From NCBI GenBank assembly GCA_013334575.1, contig JAAXXG010000001.1, forward strand, positions 105,280-143,636: 38,357 nt of DNA, read 5' to 3'. The notes beneath the pieces were generated by a model. The model searched no databases and was not told the DNA's origin. It saw only the letters and a list, made by a program, of their open reading frames with translations. The translations under genes and the position numbers were made by a program. This document shows positions 25,298 to 32,548 of this stretch, piece by piece. The stretch is from Candidatus Moraniibacteriota bacterium. Its GTDB lineage: Bacteria; Patescibacteriota; Minisyncoccia; Moranbacterales; UBA1568. Position 1 is the first letter of the stretch. The number at the start of each line of letters is the position of its first letter.

Positions 25298-26305
25298 ATG
25301 CGTCTCATCGTAAATATCCCCGCCTATAACGAGGAGGACAAGATCGCGGAAACGATCGGCCGGATCCGGTCGAGTTTCGGCTCGGAGTTCTACCGGACCG
25401 GATCCGGCTCGGCTCTCACCGAAAAGCTGATCCAACTGATCGACGACGGATCGACCGATGCGACGGTAGCGCGGGCAAAGGAAGCCGGAGCCGACCTCAT
25501 CGTCTCGTACCGACCGAACCGGCGCCTCGCCTACGCCTTCAAGCGATCCGTGGAAAACGCGCTCGAACACGGGGCCGATTTCATGGTGAACATCGATGCG
25601 GACGGCCAGTTCGATCCGGAAGATATCCCGAAGCTCATCGAGCCGGTACTCGCGGGTTCCTGCGATATGACGGTGGCAAACCGGTTCGGAGACATCGCCG
25701 CAAAGGACATCCCGTGGATACGGAGCTTCCTCAACCGCTTCGCCGCCTCAATGGTCGGATTCTTCCTCAACGTGAAGACCGAGGACTTGACCTGCGGCTT
25801 CCGCGCGCACAGCCGGGAAACTCTCCTGCGGCTGAACCTCGTGAACGTCAACTTCACCTACACGCAGGAGACCATCATCGACGCCATCGGGAAGAATCTC
25901 AAGATCCGCTGGATACCGATCAGAGTCACCTATCACGCGGACCGGAAACCGAAGATAACCAAGTCAGTGACACGGTTCGTCTCGAACGGATTCAAGATCA
26001 TACTCAAAGCCGTGCGCGACGTCCGTCCGATGAAGTTCTTCGGGATTCCGGGGCTCTTCATGATCGGAATCTCCGTCGTCCTGTTCGTGGCGTTCCTCGT
26101 CTCGTACCTGCAGGACCTGAAGATTTCCCCCTATCGGAACTATCTCTCGTTCGCGGCGATATTCTTCGTCGTCGGACTCCAGTTCGTCGTCTTCGCGCTT
26201 CTCGCCGACATGGTGAAGTCCAACCGGCTCCTCATCGAAGAGCAGCTGTACCTCTCCAAGAAACGCCGGTACGATTCCATCGAAGGTTCCCGATCGGCTT
26301 CGTAA
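25298..26305 (+). CDS. Membrane-bound GT2 glycosyltransferase (polyprenyl-phosphate sugar transferase-like)
   Basis: Family 2 GT-A domain followed by two C-terminal membrane helices. Motifs: 'RLIVNIPAYNEEDKIAETIGRI', 'LIDDGSTDAT', 'FMVNIDADGQFDPEDIPKLIEPV' (DxD), 'DLTCGFRAHSRETLLRLN', 'TYTQETIIDAIGKNLKIRWIPIRVTYHADRKPKITKS'. Helices near residues 250-272 and 286-310. Resembles dolichol/undecaprenyl-phosphate mannose or glucose synthases, which make lipid-linked sugar donors for GT-C enzymes; a GT-C-like protein occurs two genes later. 335 aa. Confidence 0.9.
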   Translation: MRLIVNIPAYNEEDKIAETIGRIRSSFGSEFYRTGSGSALTEKLIQLIDDGSTDATVARAKEAGADLIVSYRPNRRLAYAFKRSVENALEHGADFMVNIDADGQFDPEDIPKLIEPVLAGSCDMTVANRFGDIAAKDIPWIRSFLNRFAASMVGFFLNVKTEDLTCGFRAHSRETLLRLNLVNVNFTYTQETIIDAIGKNLKIRWIPIRVTYHADRKPKITKSVTRFVSNGFKIILKAVRDVRPMKFFGIPGLFMIGISVVLFVAFLVSYLQDLKISPYRNYLSFAAIFFVVGLQFVVFALLADMVKSNRLLIEEQLYLSKKRRYDSIEGSRSAS

Positions 26306-26323
26306 GCCCCTCCGCCGTTTCCT

Positions 26324-27445
26324 ATGCGCATCCTTTTCGTCTCCCGCGCCTACCCGCCCGTCATCGGAGGTATCGAGAATCAGAACCGAGACCTCGCGCT
26401 CTGGCTCGGAAAAAAGGCAGATCTCCGGCTTATCGCGAATACGCGCGGAAAAACGTTCCTACCGATATTTCTTCCGTATGCCTTTTTCAAGGCCTTGATA
26501 TTCTCGTTCTCAAGCGACATCCTTCTCGTCGGAGACGGAGTCCTTGCCCCGTTGGCCGCAGCGGTCGGAATATTACACCCGGGACTGAAGACCGCAGCCG
26601 TCGTTCACGGACTCGATCTCACGTTCGGACGGAGACCGGGGTTCCTCTCACGTTTCTATCGCTCCGTGAATCTTCCGTCACTGCGACGGCTCGACCGGAT
26701 CTTCGCGGTCAGCGGTCACACGCGCGAGGTCGCGATCAAATCAGGAATCGAACCGAAAAGGATAACCGTCATACGAAACGGCATCGACCCCTCCGAACTC
26801 GTCACATCGAGAAGGCGGGACCTTCTCGACCGGCTCGTCGGCGTTCCCACCGAGAATCGGTTCGTCATACTCCGGATAGGCAGGTATGTCGAGCACAAGG
26901 GCGTCGAATGGTTCATCAGGAACGTCGTTCCGAAACTTCCCGAAAAGGCGCTTTTCGTCGCTGCGGGATCGGTCGTAGGAAAACGGACGGCCGGCGATAA
27001 CGACTATTTCCCGACATGCGAACGGACCGTCGGAGAGCTCGGACTCGACGAACGCGTGCGACTCCTCACCAATCTGCCGCAGGCCGACATTCTGACGCTT
27101 CTCAATGCGTCCGATCTCGCCGTATCACCGAACATACCGGTACCTGGTACCATGGAAGGATTCGGGATAAATGTCATCGAGGCGAACGCCTGCGGACTGC
27201 CCGTCATCGCCGCCGATCTCGAGGGACTCACGGAAGCGGTACAAAACGGAGAAAACGGCACCCTGATTCCGCCGTTGGACTCGGACGGATTCGTAGCCGA
27301 AATCCGACGACTCATGGAGGATCCAGGACAGCTCGCGGAGCGTCGAAAGAAAGCGTCTTCATACGCGGCGGCAACCTTCCATTGGAATGTCCTTTCGGAC
27401 AAATACCTCGAAGCGTTCGAGGAGATGCTCACCTCCGCAAGCTGA
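26324..27445 (+). CDS. GT4 glycosyltransferase
   Basis: GT-B fold, family 4, 373 aa. N-terminal 'MRILFVSRAYPPVIGGIENQNRDLALWL' contains the usual GGIE loop; 'AVSGHTREVAIKSGIEPKRITVIRNGIDP' and 'VILRIGRYVEHKGVEWFIRNV' lead to 'TLLNASDLAVSPNIPVPGTMEGFGINVIEANACGLPVIAADLEGLTEAV', with the E-x7-E motif. It starts 18 bp after the GT2 stop in the same unit. Confidence 0.93.
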   Translation: MRILFVSRAYPPVIGGIENQNRDLALWLGKKADLRLIANTRGKTFLPIFLPYAFFKALIFSFSSDILLVGDGVLAPLAAAVGILHPGLKTAAVVHGLDLTFGRRPGFLSRFYRSVNLPSLRRLDRIFAVSGHTREVAIKSGIEPKRITVIRNGIDPSELVTSRRRDLLDRLVGVPTENRFVILRIGRYVEHKGVEWFIRNVVPKLPEKALFVAAGSVVGKRTAGDNDYFPTCERTVGELGLDERVRLLTNLPQADILTLLNASDLAVSPNIPVPGTMEGFGINVIEANACGLPVIAADLEGLTEAVQNGENGTLIPPLDSDGFVAEIRRLMEDPGQLAERRKKASSYAAATFHWNVLSDKYLEAFEEMLTSAS

Positions 27446-27478
27446 CGCGTCGTCGTGGCGACACTCCCCGTCTTCCTG

Positions 27479-27484
27479 TACAAT
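27479..27484 (+). promoter_or_regulatory. -10 box (TACAAT), leaderless spacing, GT-C-like gene
   Basis: TACAAT-ACGCTC-ATG: 6 nt between box and start codon. It lies in a 45-bp gap after the GT4 gene and suggests a separate start of transcription inside the glycan unit. Confidence 0.55.
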
Positions 27485-27490
27485 ACGCTC

Positions 27491-29440
27491 ATGGACTACC
27501 TCCTCTTCGTCATCACGACCCTCTCGATTCCGGCAGCCGGTTACGCCCTTCTTCGCGGTATTTTCGGAAGATCGGACGGATCCTCCCCGCTCGAACGCCT
27601 CGTCTTCTCGTTTGCGCTCGGAATCGGATCGCTCGATGTTTCCATGATGTTCCTTTCCCGCATATCCGTCCCGACGAACGCGTCGACCATGATTGCCGCG
27701 ATGGCTTCGCTTCCCGTAGCCGTGCTGCTGACCCGGCTAGCCTACGAACGAATTCTGCACACCGGTAACGCCAGGAAGGATCCCCGGGCCACGATGCCGT
27801 CGTTCCGAGGACGGGAGTCCGCGCTGTTCGCACTCCTGCTCGCCCTTACCGTCTTCCTGAAAACGTTCTTCCTCGTATCGGCCGGCCTCCCGACGGCTAC
27901 CGATCTCGGGCACCACATGTACTGGTCAAAGGTGATCGCCGAGACCGGAGAGCTTCCCCGGTACGAAAAGATCACTATCGAAGATGCCGGGGAAGGACGG
28001 ACGAAACTTACGGATCCGCAGCCGATCTCCGATTTCATCATCGGAGAACATCTCCCGTTCGCGGCCATAGCGATCCTTTCCGGCGCCTCTTTCCTTTCCG
28101 CCTTCCCGGTTTCCTTCCTGCTCCTCGTAAATCTTCTCTCGGTCTGCGCCGTCTTCCTGGTCGCAACCCGATTCGCCGAACATCTCTCGCTCCCGGAGCG
28201 GTTCTCACCGGCCAGGATCGGACTCGGGGCGCTCCTGTTCGCAGGACCGCTGTTTTCCATCGCGTCACCCGAAGCGAAATTCGTTTCCGGAGGGGTCGTA
28301 GGTAACCTGTTCGGAGACTTCCTCATACCCCTCGCGCTCCTCGCGTTCCTGCGCGCCTTCGCCGAATCCTCACCGAGACTCCTCGGACTCGGCATCCTAC
28401 TCTCGTTCACGCTCGCCTATACGCATCATCTCTCGGTCCTCATCCTCGCCATCTCGCTCGCGATAACCCTGCTCCTCCTGATAACCACCCGCCGTCGGAA
28501 AATTCGGGATCTCGGCAGACGGATGTTCCGTCTCCTCCTTTCGCCTTTCGCCATCTTAACGATCGTCTTCGCCGGTCTCTTTTTCCTGTTCGTCATGAAG
28601 CCGACTTACATCGAGAACAATGCCGTCACGACCGCGATCGGAACCGCGACGAAGGCGACCCGGACCGGGCTCACGTTCGCGGAGGCGTCCGGTTCCACCG
28701 GAGCTTCCCGCATGGCGATCGGTCTCGCGGCCCTTCTTGCGATCGTCGCTTCGACCGGCTCCCGGAAATCCGATGCCTTCGCGTTCCTTGCCGGCTGGGC
28801 CGGCGCGCTGCTCATCGCCACGCTTCATCCCGGATGGATGAAACTCGACATCCCTTCGGATCGTGTCGGAAATTATCTCTCGTTCCCCTTTTCAGTCCTC
28901 GCCGGAACGGCCCTGGCAGGCTTTCCCGCTATCCTGCGTTCCGACCGGCTCCGGACCTTCCTCCCTGGACAGCTGTTTCTTTTCGCATCACTCGTTCTCT
29001 TCTCGTTCGCCGCCTGGGAAGGCCTGCAGGACAATCAGGCCTCGCTTCCGACATCGGCCAAGGCGCAGGATACGCTCGAAACGTTTGCCTCCGCCGAATA
29101 CCTGGCGGCACGCTCCCTGCCGTCGGACGTCTTCCTCAAAGATCACAACTATATCACCGCCGACTCATGGATGAAGATATTCTTCATGCGCGACTACGCA
29201 TATCCTCTTTCCCGGGCATACTTCAAGCGTTACGAGGACGAAGCGAAGCCTCGGGAACAATGCACCCTGCGAATGGTCTCCACGCCGAACCTTCCGGAAG
29301 GTCGGGCCTGTTTCGAGGACCTCGGCGTAAACCTTGTCGCCGTCAATCCCGCGTACGACGCGGAACAGTTCGAACGCTCCAGCGATTTCTCCCGCATCTA
29401 CTCGTCGACAGCCGTACAGGTCTATGAACGCATCCGCTGA
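27491..29440 (+). CDS. Large multi-helix membrane protein, GT-C-like
   Basis: About 649 aa from ATG 27491; the track start 27455 precedes the promoter. Twelve or more membrane helices. The first outside loop carries 'GLPTATDLGHHMYWSKVIAETGELPRYEKI', an acidic/His-containing loop at the place where GT-C glycosyltransferases have their catalytic Asp. A C-terminal soluble part ('YLAARSLPSDVFLKDHNYITADSWMKIFF') resembles the outside domain of such proteins. Its lipid-linked sugar donor could be made by the GT2 at 25298. Specific family not recognised, so the glycosyltransferase role is inference. It overlaps the next gene by 17 bp. Confidence 0.75.
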   Translation: MDYLLFVITTLSIPAAGYALLRGIFGRSDGSSPLERLVFSFALGIGSLDVSMMFLSRISVPTNASTMIAAMASLPVAVLLTRLAYERILHTGNARKDPRATMPSFRGRESALFALLLALTVFLKTFFLVSAGLPTATDLGHHMYWSKVIAETGELPRYEKITIEDAGEGRTKLTDPQPISDFIIGEHLPFAAIAILSGASFLSAFPVSFLLLVNLLSVCAVFLVATRFAEHLSLPERFSPARIGLGALLFAGPLFSIASPEAKFVSGGVVGNLFGDFLIPLALLAFLRAFAESSPRLLGLGILLSFTLAYTHHLSVLILAISLAITLLLLITTRRRKIRDLGRRMFRLLLSPFAILTIVFAGLFFLFVMKPTYIENNAVTTAIGTATKATRTGLTFAEASGSTGASRMAIGLAALLAIVASTGSRKSDAFAFLAGWAGALLIATLHPGWMKLDIPSDRVGNYLSFPFSVLAGTALAGFPAILRSDRLRTFLPGQLFLFASLVLFSFAAWEGLQDNQASLPTSAKAQDTLETFASAEYLAARSLPSDVFLKDHNYITADSWMKIFFMRDYAYPLSRAYFKRYEDEAKPREQCTLRMVSTPNLPEGRACFEDLGVNLVAVNPAYDAEQFERSSDFSRIYSSTAVQVYERIR

Positions 29441-29834
29441 CAACCGGAACGGTTCCGGAATCATCCGTTTTTTTCGGGCAGACACGGCCCCGGTCACGTT
29501 CGTGATCGCCTCTTTCGTCGTCGCCTCCGGAATACTCTTCTTCCTCGTCGACCGAGGACTCGACCCGGACCTGAACAAGGACTGGTGGACCCTGTCCTTC
29601 GAGACCCGCGATCAGTCATCGCTCTCCTTCCGCATCACGAACCATTCGTCGGCGTCGCGGTTCGAGTATGTCGTCTCGGATCCGATCGGCACGGTCGATT
29701 CGGGATCGGTAACGACAGACAAGGGCTCCGAATCGCTTATCACGGTTCCGACTCCGGCCGGTTCGGGCCGGACAACCGTCATCGTGACCCCCGAAAACGG
29801 TATGCCGAAATCTGTCTACCGGGAACGTCCGTAG
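29424..29834 (+). CDS. Small membrane-anchored hypothetical protein
   Basis: Not recognised. About 136 aa from ATG 29424, overlapping the GT-C-like gene by 17 bp, so the two are coupled. One N-terminal helix ('TFVIASFVVASGILFFLV') is followed by a Thr/Ser-rich segment with beta-strand character ('WWTLSFETRDQSSLSFRITNHSSASRFEYVVSDPIGTVDSGSVTTDKGSESLITVP'), probably a small beta-sandwich outside the membrane. It may partner the GT-C-like protein. Confidence 0.65.
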   Translation: MNASADNRNGSGIIRFFRADTAPVTFVIASFVVASGILFFLVDRGLDPDLNKDWWTLSFETRDQSSLSFRITNHSSASRFEYVVSDPIGTVDSGSVTTDKGSESLITVPTPAGSGRTTVIVTPENGMPKSVYRERP

Positions 29835-29900
29835 GAAGCATTCTCCCGCCGGATTCCGGAACCCGCGCTCATCCGTGTTTCCAATCCTCTCCGGACGAGG

Positions 29901-29906
29901 TACCAT
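29901..29906 (+). promoter_or_regulatory. -10-like box (TACCAT) before GT4
   Basis: TACCAT 32 nt upstream of the GT4 ATG, in a 104-bp gap after the small membrane protein. No convincing -35 box. Confidence 0.35.
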
Positions 29907-29938
29907 AAGAACAAGACCGTAAACCGCTTCCGTACCGT

Positions 29939-31075
29939 ATGAAGGACTCCCGAAAGACACTTCTCGTCACCCGACCGCTCTGTCCTCCCTGGGACGAGGC
30001 CTCCAAGAATTTCGCCTACTTTCTCGCCCGGTCCGTATCGGGAACCCCGATGACGATCCTGACGCACGGGTACGTCGACGGTCTCCCGGCATCCGTCACA
30101 CAGGCGGATATCTACCCGTCGGAACGGTTCGACCTCCGCGCGAAGTTTCTTCTCTTCGCCGCACTCTTCCGCTACCGGAGCCGGTTCGACGTGACGCACT
30201 ATCTCTTTACGCCGACGAAGTCGAATTCCCGGATCATACGACGGTTCGCCTGCCCGACCCGCGGCAGGACGATCCAGACGGTCGCAACGCTCCGCGAAGA
30301 CCTCTATTCCGAGTCGGAACTCCGCCGGATGCTGTTCGCGGACCGCATCATCACCTATGCGGACGCATCAAAGCGGAAACTCGAGTCGATGGGATTCTCC
30401 GGAGTCGAACGCATCTATCCCGGCATCGACCTTGAACGGTTCCGCCCGACCCCGAAAGATCCGGCGCTCCTGAAACGGTTCGGATTCACGGAACAGGACT
30501 TCATCGTCTCCTATGTCGGCGAATATGCCCGTCTCGGGGCGACCGACATGCTCGCCGAGACCATCGTCAGCTTCCATAGTCAATACCCGGATTCGAACAT
30601 CCGTTTTCTGTGGGCCCTGAGGATCAAGAATGCCGACGATGCCGCCAAGAAGGCCGAGGTCGTCGCCCGCTTCGAATCAGCCGGACTCGCGGACCGGTTC
30701 TTCTGCACCGATACGTTCTCGGACATGCCCGGCATATACAATCTCTCGGATGCCATCGCCTTTCCGGTCGGCGACATGAGGGGAAAGTTCGATGTCCCGC
30801 TCGCGGTCATCGAGCCCTACGCCTGCGGCAAGCCGGTTATCCTTTCCGACATCCCCCTTTTCAAGGAGTTCTCGAATCCTGACATTTCCATCACGGTTCC
30901 GCGAGGAGACGGCCAAGCCTTCATCGAGGCCGTCCGGGCACTCGAGTCCGACCCGGAACGCCTCGCCGCTATGGGTCGTGCCGCCCGCACCTACGCGGAA
31001 AAGGAATTCGACCTGCGAGATACGGCAAGACGATACGGACAGGTCTACGAAGAACTGGCGAAAAATCCCGCATAA
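29939..31075 (+). CDS. GT4-like glycosyltransferase
   Basis: GT-B fold, 378 aa. 'RKTLLVTRPLCPPWDEASKNFAYFLAR' at the N-terminus, 'ADRIITYADASKRKLESMGFSGVERIYPGIDLERFRP', 'FIVSYVGEYARLGATDMLAETIVSF' and 'MPGIYNLSDAIAFPVGDMRGKFDVPLAVIEPYACGKPVILSDIPLFKEF', where the usual EGFG segment is replaced by GKFDVPLAVIE. It belongs to GT4 but is a diverged member. Last glycosyltransferase of the rightward block. Confidence 0.88.
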   Translation: MKDSRKTLLVTRPLCPPWDEASKNFAYFLARSVSGTPMTILTHGYVDGLPASVTQADIYPSERFDLRAKFLLFAALFRYRSRFDVTHYLFTPTKSNSRIIRRFACPTRGRTIQTVATLREDLYSESELRRMLFADRIITYADASKRKLESMGFSGVERIYPGIDLERFRPTPKDPALLKRFGFTEQDFIVSYVGEYARLGATDMLAETIVSFHSQYPDSNIRFLWALRIKNADDAAKKAEVVARFESAGLADRFFCTDTFSDMPGIYNLSDAIAFPVGDMRGKFDVPLAVIEPYACGKPVILSDIPLFKEFSNPDISITVPRGDGQAFIEAVRALESDPERLAAMGRAARTYAEKEFDLRDTARRYGQVYEELAKNPA

Positions 31076-31228
31076 ATGACCTCTATGGACGACGAGATCA
31101 TCGACGTCTACACCGAAGACAATGAGCCGTTTGGCTATATCGCAGAACCCTTAACTCGTACCCCTTTTTATGCCAGGAGAAACGAAAACGCATCTCGCAA
31201 CGGTCTCCATCCTCGTGAAGGAGCGTGA
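31076..31228 (+). pseudogene. Short ORF resembling the N-terminus of a Nudix hydrolase
   Basis: ATG directly follows the GT4 TAA. The 50-codon frame begins 'MTSMDDEIIDVYTEDNEPFGYIAEPLTRTPF', which resembles the first strand-turn of Nudix/IPP-isomerase-like proteins (D-E-x-I-D-V-x-x-E-x-x-x-x-G). It has no Nudix box and runs into the next gene out of frame, ending at 31228. The first 15 codons look coding in this genome (GAC, ATC, GTC, TAC); later ones do not. Either a decayed gene or a small acidic protein. Not in the supplied ORF track. Confidence 0.4.
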
Positions 31229-31439
31229 TACGCATGTCGCCGAGGTGAACGCGATCCTCTCCCGACATGCCGATCGAATCATTTCCCGCCTCGGCGTGAA
31301 TCTCGACCGTTTCGAAGCGATCGGCGGAAGCGGTCTCATCGACGTAGTCGTTCTCGGAACGGCTGCCGAACTCAAGGCCCTCACCGACGAGCTCGACGCC
31401 CTCTATGGCATCGTCGCCCGTATCAGCGTTCTCGACTGA
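31170..31439 (+). CDS. TM1266-like ACT-fold putative regulator
   Basis: 89 aa resembling the TM1266 family, annotated in other genomes as putative regulators of iron-only hydrogenase systems. Supporting pattern: 'HLATVSILVKERDTHVAEVNAILSRHADRIISRLGVNL' followed by 'GLIDVVVLGTAAELKALTDELDALYGIVARISVLD', the two halves of an ACT-like ferredoxin fold. No hydrogenase, maturase or ligand-binding partner is visible in the window, so any hydrogenase link is doubtful here. It precedes the UPF0173 gene by 14 bp. Confidence 0.7.
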   Translation: MPGETKTHLATVSILVKERDTHVAEVNAILSRHADRIISRLGVNLDRFEAIGGSGLIDVVVLGTAAELKALTDELDALYGIVARISVLD

Positions 31440-31453
31440 TAATCATGAAGCGT

Positions 31454-32122
31454 ATGTCCGAACTCCGCTTTCTCGGCCATGCCGCGTTCGAACTCAGACT
31501 CGACGGCAAGGTCATCCTCTTCGACCCGTGGACCACGGGAAACCCGCAGTCCCCGCTCGCATCGGCGGACGATATCGAGGCGGCGGACATCATCCTCGTC
31601 TCACACGACCATTCCGATCACGGCTTCGACGACGCGGTCCGGATCGCGAAGCGAACCGGCGCTACCGTCGTCGCGGTCGCCGAACTCGCGAACCGTTTCC
31701 GGGACGAAGGCATCGCGAGGGTCGTCTCGGGGAACATCGGCGGAACCGTCGGCGTTAGCGGCATACGCATCACCTTCGTCCAAGCCGTCCACTCCGCCGG
31801 AGCCGGTGTCCCGTGCGGATTCGTCGTAAGGAGCCCGAACCTCGGCCTCTACTTCGCCGGTGATACGGCCCTCTTCGGAGACATGTCATTCCTCGCCGAC
31901 GAGAAGATCGACGTCGCCATCCCGCCGATCGGCGGCACGTTTACCATGGACATACGGGCCGCTGCCAAATCGGCGGAACGTATCCGCCCGAGAACCGTCG
32001 TCCCGATGCATTACGGGACCTTCCCGGACATCGTCGCCGACACCGATGAATTTACCCGCCTGGTCGGGAATAAGGCACGGACTGAAATCCTCTCCCCAGG
32101 CGCCGTACTTTCCCTCAGATAA
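31454..32122 (+). CDS. UPF0173 metal-dependent hydrolase (metallo-beta-lactamase fold)
   Basis: About 222 aa. The metal motif is 'LVSHDHSDHGFDD' (HxHxDH), preceded by 'KVILFDPWTTGNP' and followed by 'VQAVHSAG', 'LYFAGDTALFGDM' and 'VVPMHYGTFP', the full set for the YtkL/UPF0173 group. The substrate is not known. The track start is 31445; I prefer ATG 31454 ('MSELRFLGHAAFEL'), which matches the normal family N-terminus and leaves a TGATAAT box (31437-31443) upstream. Confidence 0.92.
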   Translation: MSELRFLGHAAFELRLDGKVILFDPWTTGNPQSPLASADDIEAADIILVSHDHSDHGFDDAVRIAKRTGATVVAVAELANRFRDEGIARVVSGNIGGTVGVSGIRITFVQAVHSAGAGVPCGFVVRSPNLGLYFAGDTALFGDMSFLADEKIDVAIPPIGGTFTMDIRAAAKSAERIRPRTVVPMHYGTFPDIVADTDEFTRLVGNKARTEILSPGAVLSLR

Positions 32123-32131
32123 GCCATGGTG

Positions 32132-32137
32132 TATAAT
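32132..32137 (+). promoter_or_regulatory. Consensus -10 box (TATAAT) before the hypothetical gene
   Basis: TATAAT exactly, 21 nt before the ATG at 32159. It lies inside the first codons of the track ORF (start 32126), which argues against that start. An in-frame ATT falls at the 6-nt leaderless position. Confidence 0.6.
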
Positions 32138-32158
32138 CTGTATATTATCTGCAATTTC

Positions 32159-32527
32159 ATGTTACATATGGGCAATCCTGAAACGCGGGCCGGCATGACA
32201 GCAGAAGGACACGAAGCCGAGAAGATTCCGCACATCCCCGAACCGTACCGGGAGAACATCAGGTCAATAATGGAATCGCAGTATCCGGAAGACTGCCGGC
32301 AGTTCATCGAGGCGGATCTAGCTGCGCTTGACCGGTATGCGATGGAGTCGGGCCACACGTTTCCTGATCAGCCTGCGGAAAAGGACGTCGCCGATTTCAT
32401 GTACTTCGCGTTTGTAGACGATACGCAGGCTCCGTTACCGGACGGGACATGCGACCGTATCGAGTCCGCGTTCGCCACATATTTGCGACGCGACGTCTCC
32501 GATGAAGAGCCGACCGATATCGAATAG
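32159..32527 (+). CDS. Hypothetical acidic protein
   Basis: Not recognised. About 122 aa from ATG 32159 (or 119 aa from 32168), acidic, soluble and mostly helical ('IPEPYRENIRSIMESQYPEDCRQFIEADLAALDRYAME', 'DVADFMYFAFVDD'). The track start 32126 overlaps the TATAAT box and is unlikely. It stands between the UPF0173 hydrolase and rtcB and ends 21 bp before rtcB, so it may be co-transcribed with it. Confidence 0.65.
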   Translation: MLHMGNPETRAGMTAEGHEAEKIPHIPEPYRENIRSIMESQYPEDCRQFIEADLAALDRYAMESGHTFPDQPAEKDVADFMYFAFVDDTQAPLPDGTCDRIESAFATYLRRDVSDEEPTDIE

Positions 32528-32548
32528 GGAATCTGCTGACCTGACATT

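Noticed and set aside
25714-27000. 428-aa plus-strand ORF across GT2 and GT4 genes
   Set aside because: Arg/Pro/His-rich out-of-frame reading of two real genes.
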